Shown in pieces: positions 48,425 to 58,599 of a DNA stretch of 64,000 nt. The position numbers and the translations under genes were made by a program. The notes under the pieces are model-generated. The model was not told where the DNA came from. It worked only from the letters and a program-made list of their open reading frames with translations, and did no database searches. Source of the DNA: Arctopsyche grandis (lineage: Eukaryota; Arthropoda; Insecta; Trichoptera; Hydropsychidae); contig NC_135362.1 in NCBI RefSeq assembly GCF_051622035.1, positions 24,513,001 through 24,577,000 on the forward strand, read 5' to 3'. Within the stretch, counting starts at the first letter, position 1, and the number at the start of each line of letters is the position of its first letter.

Positions 48425-48570
48425 ATAGGCACGGATGCGTTACGGAGGTGGTCTCTGATTGGCGAATGCTCTCGCTCGCCCCGCACCGCTACCTCACACG
48501 TTCCCACTCCTGCCCAAACTCGTTTTGTAGAAATAGCTTGGATTCACTTCTACCGTGCATGACTTTACAC
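48425..48570. promoter_or_regulatory. GC/CpG-rich patch with inverted CCAAT box; possible promoter
   Basis: GATTGGCGAATGCTCTCGCT (ATTGG is CCAAT on the - strand) followed by CGCCCCGCACCGCTACCTCA, in otherwise very AT-rich DNA. On the minus strand it lies 13 kb upstream of transporter exon A and could mark its promoter or 5' UTR. No splice link can be shown. Confidence 0.3.
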
Positions 48571-48994
48571 ACATCCGTTACACATACACTTTAATATTTG
48601 AATTATTATATATTAAGTCAACTTCAAAATTTAAAAAAATTAAACGAGTAAAAAAATATTTTTTGTTAAGCGTCTATTCTTACCCTATATTTTGAATCAA
48701 ACTAGAAAAACTGTCAGGCGTCGCTTGAGTGAGAGAAAGTTGAATAAAAAAAATTAAACAGTATAAACAGAAAATTTTGAATAGAATAGCACCATAAAAT
48801 ATTAAAACAAATTGAGTGTTTCTAAATTAAAAACTGTAGATTTTTACAGTGTTATAACAAACAAACATTCATATTAATATACTAGGAATCTTTCATATTG
48901 ATCAATTTCATAATAAGTTGATACTTTTACCAAACGTCAATTTACTGAAACCACCAGTTAATCATATTAAATTTACTTGTATCATATATACTAC

Positions 48995-49305
48995 TGTAAC
49001 GTGGAAACATGAGAGAGAGTATCCACTGTCTAAGTGCATTCGTGGGTGAACAATAAAAACCCCGGATTAGGCTAACGGGACTCAGTAAGTGCCCGAACAA
49101 AGGATATGCTGGAGTTCTCATAGACCCGGGCGAGTGCGTGTGACTCGCCAGGGTAGACACATGCCAAGACAATAGACACATTAGTGGATCGGGGAAGCTA
49201 AGCTATGCAACTTGTCCTTTATAAAGAGGTACACACGGCAGATCAGATTATTCTCTCGTTGAATAAATGCTGTGAAGCAACTTTGGCCTTCACTTGGGTC
49301 CTGAA
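48995..49305 (+). mobile_element. Solo LTR, same family as 43964-44306
   Basis: Starts TGTAACGTGG, has TATA in TGTCCTTTATAAAGAGGTAC and polyadenylation block GAATAAATGCTGTGAAGCAA with CTTTGGCC. No protein-coding interior next to it. U3 is diverged from the other copy, while R/U5 is alike. Confidence 0.65.
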
Positions 49306-50150
49306 AGATGAGAGTATTTTTGATTTGTAGATTTGGCCAAATTTGTATAAAATTTATTTTTATTTGCTTGGGTAACAAATACGAATAAGGCTTTCATCAA
49401 AGTTCAAAGGCTTTCCGAGTAAAATTCGGAAACCGGAAATAGGCTCGTTCGACAATTCAAATCAGAGCGACGAAGCTAAAAATGACAACTCGTCTCGCCT
49501 TCACGTAACGATCATCGCTCAATTTGATTGATGACTGAAGGCGAATATCCCAGGTATAGCACAGATCAATCGTCTTTTTTTGCAATTCGACGATTGTTCG
49601 GCGGGCAATTTCGACTCGAATTACGGTCATTCTAATGTTCTCTAACCGAAATCTTCGCAGTGGTAATATAATGTTTCGAAATAACGAGCGCGCTGTAATG
49701 TCAATGTAATTGCAGGAATGTAGGCGAGTTTGCAAACAAACAAAAAAAAAGTAAATGCAACAATGCCGAGACGAGATGTACATACATATAATTCTATTCT
49801 AGCGTGGTCGTTAGCTTTGAAAATTCGCCATGCGTGATTTGGCACTTGCAAAATGATGCGGTGAATATTGAATAGGTCTGACGTTGTACTGTGAATATAT
49901 GTACGTAATCTAGGTTTACTTTCATATGTTAAAATGCCAACGATGGAAAAAATTTAATGTATATATGTGTGTTCTTTTTGATTTGAGAAATTTAATTTCT
50001 ACTTATTTATTTATTATATGTATATTTCTAAATTCAACATTCTGTCTGATAGAAACAAGCTTTCAGCCAACATGTTATACATATGTACATATATGAAATA
50101 TTTAGATTTACGCCTGTAATGCTTCTTCGAAAATCATTTTTTATCAATTT
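49306..50150. other. Non-coding, mixed composition
   Basis: 49380-49860 is less AT-rich and of higher complexity than its surroundings; the minus-strand frame there (49457-49783) has no recognised similarity. Could be conserved non-coding DNA. Confidence 0.35.
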
Positions 50151-50152
50151 CT

Positions 50153-50345
50153 AGGTACCAATTCATAGGTATCAACTTCTAATTATTAATTCCTAGGTAT
50201 CATCTCATAGTTATCAACTCCTAGGTATCAATTCCTAGCTATAAACACTCGGGTATTAACACTCAGGTATCAACTCCTAGGTATGAGCTCCTAGGTACAA
50301 ATTTCTAGGTATCAACGCTTTTAATTATCAATTCCTGGCAACGAC
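50153..50345 (+). repeat. Minisatellite of about 16 bp (AACTCCTAGGTATC)
   Basis: About ten irregular units built on CCTAGGTATCAA, such as AACTCCTAGGTATCAATTCC and GCTCCTAGGTAC, with point changes and a couple of shifted units. Confidence 0.8.
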
Positions 50346-51267
50346 ACGGCCAATCTAGTAATTTAATCCTTAAAATGAGTTAATAAACTCTCAATCAAAT
50401 ATTCGAATTATTCATCCGAATTTTAACTATTCATTCGAATAATTAATCAATTATTCGTGCATTTGTTTCGCAAGTCAAACAAATATTTTAAAATAAATTT
50501 CAAATTGATAAATGATCAATGAATTTCAATGCAAGTAGTAACATAAATTATGATATATTCGAATATTTATTTGTATCCGATGAAAATTAGGTGGTCCTTA
50601 TCGAGATCTATGTATTAAAATCTTTAATTAAATAATGTATGTATGTACATATGTATAATTTCATCAAAAACATCAGTCTCTCAGTAAATTATAATTGTAT
50701 AAGAAATGTTCATATTAAATGCTACGTAATAAGCTTATCTTTCAACCCTTTACAGTGCAAAGAAAAACCAAAAAAATCCACAGAAGAAAGAAAAGGTATA
50801 ACTCACTTTGTGTTTAATAATTACGGCATAAAAGTGTGCATTTTCTTCTTTCTTTAAAAAAATAAAACGACAGAGAGAAAAAGAACGTAAATTTTAATTA
50901 GTGGTGCTCCTTGAGATAATTAAATCTGAGTGTGCGCCATTTTGTTTTTTATTATGTTTTGACCTCTTGAATGCAATGCCGTTTGTGGTTTGTTAGTGAC
51001 GCACGAATGCTTGTTGAATTGTCATTAAAAACAAAAAAAGACAAATATCGTCGACTTTGGACCTTTGAGAATTGAGACGCCCGGTAAAAATATCCGTCTA
51101 TCAATAACGGCAATAAACCCGATCTTTTCACACCCGTTCCGCAATTTAATATTCGAATGCTAATGCAGAACGGAACTGTAGCATCGTAAATAATAACACG
51201 AATGTACAGGGTGGCTCGGATTTTCAGAACTAAACTTCAGAACAGTATTTTAATTGTATTGAAGTGA

Positions 51268-51297
51268 AACTTCTATGGATGCAAAATCCATAGAAGC
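51268..51297. repeat. Perfect hairpin CTTCTATGGAT / ATCCATAGAAG
   Basis: An 11-bp stem with a 5-nt loop (GCAAA). No miRNA seed known to me matches. Confidence 0.5.
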
Positions 51298-52810
51298 CTT
51301 GATTTCTGACGGTCTTCACTTCTGATGTAGTATTTTAGATTTTTTGTTACTTAAACCACTAAATGAATTAAGTTGAAAGTTTGTACGTATAAAAAGTATA
51401 GCATGTTGTATAATATGTAATTTTTTTTAACCTGAAGAGTACTTTATTCTTGATATATTGAGGTTTTTCTCCGAAATCGTATCGTATATGTATCAAGTTT
51501 GTTTTTTTTTGTATTGAAAGCGAAACTATTCATATATAATATTTGTGGTGAAACTTTTTTTAGCTATACTGTATCGTATGAAGAAGGCCGGCACGTCAAA
51601 GATGGTGCCCAGAAGATTTGATATAATTTATAAAGCAATAAAAATATCTGAATGGGAAAGGTTAAGCGTTATTATGGGCAGTTCGTGTTTGATTTTGAAA
51701 AAGGTGCGGCTGCTTTTTTTATTTCGGCTATTGTTTTCATCATTTTTTATAATAGTTATAGCTCGTCGAAATGTAAAATAAAAAAAAAACTACTTTCTTC
51801 TGAAAATATTATAGTCTACGATTCAAGTACAATGAAATTGTGTACTATATTTGGCATTTTTGATAGGAAATTCTGGATTTGCATCAAGGAAAATAAAACA
51901 TTCGTTTTTGTATACTAAGTGTACAGGTTTTGTTATAATGGTATATAAAACACGTACTTACAAATATTTAAATTATCTCCATCAAATAACATCGAATAAA
52001 ACACAATGCACACCCCGTTCCGTATCAGATGAATAAATTCATTACGTACATCCACATTCAGGGATAAAAGGGATGTGAAAAAGAAAAAAGGAAAGTTTCA
52101 GCTGAATAATGCGGCGTCGATTCAAAGAAAGGAGCGAATGATATACAAAAAAAAAAGTAAAAAGCATTTGCATCGTATAATGGAAAAAGAGTTCTTTTAA
52201 AACGGAATACCTATATGTATGTATGTCGAAAATAAAAAAAATAAATAAATTGCGCGACACATCGTTTGAGGGTTTTTAATTGTGAAATTCATCTACATAG
52301 ATTTTATATATTTTTACAATTTTCATATTCTTTAAGAATTTCGAATACATATTTGTCACCATTTACGTTTATATTGCGAAACTAAAAAAAAAACGTAGAT
52401 ATAAATGTGATCTTTGTTTCTGCGATGTTGTTTTAAAATAGGAAAAGTTGTAAACAATAATATAAAAAAAAATTGAGACAAAATTCTATGTCCGACTTTG
52501 CGGTGGTGGAAAGTTTTTTAATTTCGAACGGTAAAACCGACATGTGAACGTTTGCGTAAAAGTGAACGAAGTGTTATTTCATTCAATTTTTAATAACTTT
52601 TTCGAGTTTTATTTAGTAAAATTTTTGAAACTACTAAAATATCGTTTTGGTGAAAATTACTGTAACGATATTGAATACCGGAAATAAAAAAGTGCCAAAA
52701 AATCCAATATCGGTTTTATGTCATAAATACATTCTACATACACACATAAAATATATATGATCAAAGTCCCCAAAATCGGTTTTTAAAAGTATATGTTAAA
52801 AGGAAGTTTG
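51298..52810. other. Non-coding, nothing recognised
   Basis: Overlapping small frames at 51545-52036 are Lys/Ile/Phe-rich and end repeatedly; no similarity, no splice signals that join them. Confidence 0.4.
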
Positions 52811-53290
52811 ACTAGCAGGGTAGACTAGTGGTTAACATATGTATAATGCTTTAAACACAGGGGTTCAAATTCCTCTGGTTTCTGCCGGTCAGACCTTGAA
52901 TTTGTGACTCCAGGTCGATCGTTTCCTATCAGAGTTTGCCAATTTATCTGATTTTCAATGAAACGGTTCCAAAAAATTGGCAACCTTATCCATTTTGTCG
53001 CAAATCTCGAGTTTTCAGCAATTCCGAATTTCGCCGAATTGTATAAAATGCTGCAAACTTACAAATCTGACCATTAACGTATCTGTGAATGTCTATTGAT
53101 GAATGTATTTACTGAATTGCTTAAAAATGCTGCAAATTTACAAATTTGACCTTAGATGTCTCTGTGGGTGTTAATTGATATTTATTTACTTTGTATAATA
53201 CTTTTATTAAAATGTACAATGTTTCTGGCCAGGAAGGCGCATTGGGGTTACGTGTTAGGCCTTCCTAGTATAGATTAAAAATAAATAAAA
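52811..53290 (+). repeat. SINE, tail type A
   Basis: Head ACTAGCAGGGTAGACTAGTG with GGGTTCAAATTCC, centre GTGACTCCAGGTCGATCGTT, TTTGCCAATTTATCTGATTT and CAATGAAACGGTTCC, duplicated middle (AATGCTGCAAATTTACAAAT twice), tail GGCCAGGAAGGCGCATTGGG. Confidence 0.85.
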
Positions 53291-53709
53291 TGTATTGCTT
53301 GTACAATAGTAGTACAATGTATTGACAACATCTGAGGTAGGTATCTCAAAATCTCTTTGAATCTTTGAATATGTCTATGACGATTAAATACCTCTAACGA
53401 CGTAGCAAAAACAATTGAAATATCTATCGGGGGCCAAACCTTGCAAGTTGGCATAGTTTCAAAACAATCTGAAGAGCTTAGGAAGGGACCCCTTATTTAC
53501 GAACGAAGTGAAACTAATAAAAAACCTTCAAAAATTACCACTTACACGAAAACCATGTGAAATGTAAAGGAGGTATGTAAAAATGGCACTTTCTATTTCC
53601 GGTATTCATATCACAAAATATTAATAATTTATGGGATAATATTTTTGGCATAGCTGTAAAATAAATTACACGACAAATGTCAAAACGACATTTAATGTCA
53701 AATTAACAT

Positions 53710-53965
53710 CTTTAAAATAGCTCGCTCGACAGAATCAGCATTCGCCCGGCAAATCAAACGTCAATATCCATCCAAACACATCGTAATATCTTAGCAGCCA
53801 ACACTTATTTATTTAAGGGTTAGGTTAGGTTAGGTTAAGTTAGGGTTGGCCCTATTCATTTAAGATTAGGTTGTTAGGGTCGGTATTTATTTTTGTTACT
53901 GGAAACCCATTTGACGTTTGATTTGACGGGCGAACACCGAATCTGTTGTGCGAGCTATTTTAGAG
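53710..53965. mobile_element. MITE with telomere-like TTAGG core
   Basis: Left arm AAAATAGCTCGCTCGACAGA with GCCCGGCAAATCAAACGTCA. The right arm, reverse-complemented, reads AAAATAGCTCGCACAACAGA with GCCCGTCAAATCAAACGTCA, so the arms are about 50 bp inverted repeats. Between them, at 53816-53850, lies GGGTTAGGTTAGGTTAGGTT then AAGTTAGGG. No frame. Confidence 0.75.
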
Positions 53966-54030
53966 AGGGGCACTCATTTTATTTGTTGGGCGAAATATTT
54001 TAGAGATGTGCATTCGTATATAATTTATTA

Positions 54031-54465
54031 ATTTTTATTACATTTTATACCCGGAAGGCATTACAGGTAAACCCCAATGCGTCTTCATGACCAATTACAA
54101 ATAATGCATAATTTTTATTATACAAGTCGCTGAATTAAGAGACACTGAAAACTCGCAAATTAACAAGACATCTATGAATTTTACATAAATTTTATTGTAC
54201 ATGAATCATACTCAAATAGTAGTGACATAGTAGGTAGGAAGGATTTTTAGCCAATTTTTAATCGGGAACCGTTTCAAGAATGAAATCAGAGAAAATTGGC
54301 AAACTCTGATAGGAAACGATCGACCTGGAGTCACAAATATCCAGGTCTGACCAGCAGCACTACAGATATACGAGGTCAGCTTATATATCGAGGTCAGCTC
54401 ATGGGATCGAACCCGGCGCCTCTCGGTGTTAGGCAGAAGCTTAACGACTGAGCTATGCTGCTGGC
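54031..54465 (-). repeat. SINE, tail type A
   Basis: Minus strand: head GCCAGCAGCATAGCTCAGTC with GGGTTCGATCCC, duplicated GAGCTGACCTCGATATA, centre GTGACTCCAGGTCGATCGTT, TTTGCCAATTTTCTCTGATT and TTGAAACGGTTCC, tail CGCATTGGGGTTTACCTGTA. Confidence 0.85.
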
Positions 54466-54642
54466 AATACTATAATTATAATTATAATGTCTGGCAACAT
54501 TATAATTTCGTGATAAATATCTGATTTGCCTGGAAATAGGGCTATTTTGCCCGGTCGATAAATGGTACCCATAATTTATACGTGCAATCTTCTAGGTTTG
54601 AAAGTTAGATCTCATTTATATGTACCTTCTTCTTCTTCTTTT

Positions 54643-55240
54643 TTATTCCTCTCCTCGTAGGAGGTTGGATATCATGACATATATCTTCTCTCTATCCATG
54701 GTTGCCCTGAAAAGTGTTGTGGAGCATCCATGAGATGCGTCTTCTACCAACGCTTCTTTTCCCTGCAATATGAGCTGTATGATTTCATATTTCGGATTTC
54801 TCATCACATGACCCAAGTATTCGAGTTTTCTGCGCTTCACGACGCTTAATAACTCTCGTTTTCTTTTCATTCGTTTCAATACTTCTTCATTTCGGACTCG
54901 GACTTTCGGGATCATCAACATTCACCTGAAACACCACATTTCAAATGCTGCCAGCTTTTTCTCTGTAGCTTGAGTCATGGTCCAGGATTCGACCCCATAA
55001 AGAAGTACTGATAGAACGTAGCAGTGTAGAATTCTCATCCTTAGGTCAAGATTGAAATCTCTATTGCAGAGGAGATCACGCATCTTGAAGAAAGCGTTTC
55101 GCGCCATCTCTATTCTGATTTTAATCTCTTGTGATTGGTCCCATTGGTCGTTCAACCAGCATCCTAAATATTTATATTGATGCACTAGTTCAATGTTTTT
55201 GTCATTTATTTTTAGTGGCGTGGGAGGCATTTCCAGTTTT
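54643..55240 (-). mobile_element. LINE relic: connector and C-terminus (RT core missing)
   Basis: Minus-strand frames: QYKYLGCWLNDQWDQSQEIK, ILHCYVLSVLLYGVESWTMT, KKLAAFEMWCFR, then (after a frameshift) RRKLEYLGHVMRNPKYEIIQ and LILQGK; the C-terminal KRSVGRRRISW follows in a third frame. Same family as 30566-31590, of which it carries exactly the missing part. Ends in a (GAA)n/A-rich tail near 54630. Confidence 0.85.
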
Positions 55241-55329
55241 TTATATACCTTTTATTATATACCTACATATGTATATACATATGTATGGACTATAAATTAT
55301 TATTATATTGATTAAGACAACATTCCACA

Positions 55330-55740
55330 CGATAAAGTCGACACCTAACAATCAAAAACCAATAAACACAAGACAACAAATAAATAAACAGCTGAAGCGT
55401 GTAAGCGAAACACCACATTCACCAAATTTCATCGATCGTGATGCACGCGTTCAAGCAATAATAAACATTGCGCAATATACTCACGCACATGTATGTACGA
55501 ATATATGTACGAGCCTGGCACAATATTTTCACGTGTATGTTGATGATTTTTGTGCGGCACGCTTTCGTCATTAGACGCCTGGGGATGTGCAATTTATGCG
55601 GCGAAATCTTACGCATTATTGTATCAAAATTGTGTACAAACGCGTCACGATACGCACGCAATTAAGACGCGTAAGTGCGTAATTTGTCCGCTTGACGAGC
55701 TCGAAATACCTTATACAAATTACGCATGACTTGATTTATT
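55330..55740. other. CpG-rich non-coding segment with repeated ACGCRT words
   Basis: Many ACGCGT/ACGCAT/TGCGTA words, for example AAACGCGTCACGATACGCAC and AAGACGCGTAAGTGCGTAAT. Short frames on both strands have no similarity. Not a recognised repeat. Confidence 0.35.
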
Positions 55741-56042
55741 AAATTAATAAATTCGTCGGAGTCGGCGTCACCGTGTTAGCCATGCAAATAATAATTTTCC
55801 CGGTATAATTGTCGGTCTGCAGTGACTCTGAAAGCGTAAGAAGGTCCTGTATCGTGAAAATGTAACAATTACAGGCTAAATTCATATACATAGTAGTCGG
55901 AACTTATGAAAATATGTTTACTTTTTGATGATGATTTCAAAAATATAAACATTACAACTGTCATTATACAGTGAAGATATAGTGAGCGCAAGAACTGTGC
56001 TATTATTATTATATTAATTAAAGACTCTCTAAAGTCGATGAC

Positions 56043-56270
56043 CTAAAGCAGATTGTGTTTAGGTAATCTGTGTTTATACCTGAAGGGTAAAGACATTTTG
56101 TTGTAATCACTGAGACTCTTCACAAGTGTGTTAGTATGGTTATTAGTGATTCTGTCATAGAATCTACTGGTTAGTTTGTTAGTAATGTCTGTAACAAACG
56201 GAATATTATATATGGCATGCAGTTTTTTCAAGTTAGTATATATGGGTGTATTATAAATTATTCTCAATTT
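56043..56270 (-). mobile_element. Jockey-type LINE C-terminal relic
   Basis: The minus-strand frame of 74 codons begins MRIIYNTPIYTNLKKLHAIY, continues with IPFVTDITNKL and RFYDRITNNHTNTLVKSLSD, and ends RLPKHNLL-stop. The order RII-N-P-Y--N--LH--I--V ... F--R---H-N-LV is the standard end of jockey/I-like polymerases. The frame is still open, so this copy is fairly young, but 5'-truncated. Confidence 0.75.
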
Positions 56271-56334
56271 TTTTCAAATATACCGTTTTTCACTTATCCT
56301 CCCATCTCCTAAAAATAACTTCCGTTTTATTGAA

Positions 56335-56646
56335 TTAAATTAAATTTGGCAGTTTTGTTTTGCGTGGGTTTGTTGGCGCGGCATTGACGGGATTGTTCTG
56401 CGCGGCATTGCTATGTGCAGGTTTGTCGGCGCGGTTTTGTCGGCAACCAACATATTTGCAAAGCATCAATATTCTGCTTGAGGTGAACCTTAATCTCATA
56501 ATTAAGCCATCGAAATAAAGATTACGAATGAATTTGTCCTTGATGATTGTTTGCATTTTCCAGTTTCCGGTTTTTGCGATGCGATAAAGGATTACACATC
56601 TTGGAGGACATCGATCGCTGAAGGATTTCGATTGTCCCCTCGACAA
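56335..56646 (-). other. Open frame of 103 codons, doubtful
   Basis: Composition (Asn/Ala/Pro-rich C-terminus NAAQNNPVNAAPTNPRKTKL) reflects the imperfect DNA repeat GTTGGCGCGGCATTGACGGG / GTCGGCGCGGTTTTGTCGGC. No known domain, signal peptide or splice context. Most likely not a gene. Confidence 0.25.
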
Positions 56647-56649
56647 TTT

Positions 56650-58550
56650 GTCCTCGGGACCGACTAATTGTGCCGTGATTAACGAGACGGGTGAGATGGT
56701 GGGATGGGGCGGTTTAAGAGGACATCAACGTGAATGATTGTATTGCGTATTAACGAGGTTACACACTTACTTGCCCACTACCGTAAACAAATTAATGATA
56801 AATCGCTGGCTGGAGACCGCCAACTCCCTTAGAACGATGGCGCAATTTAAACTGTCAGATTTACTCTATAATTAATTCCACAAGTATATGTAGTTACGTC
56901 GTTAACTACATACGGGTCGTAGTACGGACTTCTGGCATATTTGAAGAATTATACTCATACATGTACATATATCAAAATCTGATTAATTATAGTTATATCT
57001 AATAATTTCTTTTAATCACAGTGAAGAAGTAATACTCTGAATTGAGTATGTTATATGAATAGAGGTAATTTCAATTTTTTGATTAATATTTATTATTAAC
57101 CATCCGATATTCCGCAGCTTATTATTCCGAGCACAAAGTCGACGACCTCAAAGTGCTATACCCTTTTACCCGCAACGTGGGCTGTTGAATTAAATTGAAA
57201 ATTTTATTCAGCCCACATCGACCGATATAAAATTCAGTAATGTAATAATGTACAGGCCGGTTCAGAGAAATTTCGACAAATTTAATATAACATATGTATG
57301 TATGTATGTGTGTGTGTATGTGAAAGGGAAGAACTTTCCAGTAACTCGTCATACCCGAACTTGGGTTTCGGAAGTTTAACGTTTTAGTTTTATTGATGGT
57401 TTCAATTAAACTTCGCTTGAAACCTGTCTATCCTTCGATGAGTTTGAAATTGTCTCGGGTTTATTTAGCCGTCATCTGCTTTAAGAAAATATATACAAAA
57501 AAATTTGAACGGGAAAGACAAAAAATAAATTAATCTGTGTTGACGGAAAAATTGTGTCGCATTTTTGAGGGCGCTTCTATGGATAAAAATAACAAAACTT
57601 TTTCAGGCTATATTATACCAGTAGAAGATCACGTTTTACAAATTAAATTACATATTTTATATTTTATGTATACATGGTATATAATATTGTAATCATTTTT
57701 ATTCGCATATAAAAAAAATCCAATTCAATAGAGCCTTAGTTAGAGGAAACCAAATAATATAGTACTTTATTCAATTCATACTTGTAAGTATATAATGATT
57801 TATGAAAATATAATAAAATTCATAGAAATCGGATATTGGATTGGATCGGATATTATTTAAAACTATTTTGTAATAATTTTAAACTACAAAATTGACAAAC
57901 GCAAGCCGATGCCCGAGGTATGTACGTTCAATAGACAGCATTATTGTGTACGTTATTTCCGTCTTAGTTTTAATCTATTAATAATAAAAAAAGATTTTTT
58001 AAATTATGAATAAAATAAAATGTGATAGTTAAAAGTATTAAACCTATTTAAAATATATTAAATTTTCAAGCAAATTTTGAAGTTGTGGTAGATAAAAATC
58101 AGATGATTAATTTTAGCCAACCTTGGTTGCATCAGTATACACAAATACCGTTGTTTTTAAATTAAAAAGAATATCTCTCAAAATTTATTTACGGCGTTTT
58201 TAATGAATACCAGACGAGAAAGGGGTGTCATTGAAAGGGCGGAAAAATGGATGGGGGGTGGGTCAACATTGTTCGGGCTAAATTTAACCTGTTATTTGCG
58301 GCTTAGGTAACTCGGATTGTCGCCAAACAAAGAGGGTGTTCTTTCTAGGTGTATAAAACTTGAGGGGGTTCTTTCTCAGTATGTATGGGGTGGGTGTATT
58401 CGGGGGTTGGTTCTTCGGCAAGATTAAACGCGATTCATAACCTAGGGGCGTCGGGAATAACTTGTCACAGCGTCAACCCAACACGCTGAATTAAATTAGA
58501 ATCGTTTATTCGAGGCCTCCGGTGACGCCTTATTATTTTTACGTAGGCAG
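56650..58550. other. Non-coding, partly GC-richer
   Basis: 56640-56860 and 58200-58470 are of higher complexity and GC than neighbours, with G-runs; no readable coding frame. Confidence 0.35.
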
Positions 58551-58588
58551 GTTGTTGTTGTTGTTGTTGTTGACGTCGTAATGACGTA
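58551..58588. repeat. (GTT)n microsatellite followed by CRE-like TGACGTCG/TGACGTAA
   Basis: Seven GTT units, then TGACGTCG and TGACGTAA 10 bp apart. A potential CREB/ATF-type site pair. Confidence 0.5.
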
Positions 58589-58599
58589 ACATACGACGC

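Noticed and set aside
51545..52036. Three overlapping small frames on the + strand
   Set aside because: Low-complexity Lys/Ile/Phe composition, mutual overlap, no start context or similarity.
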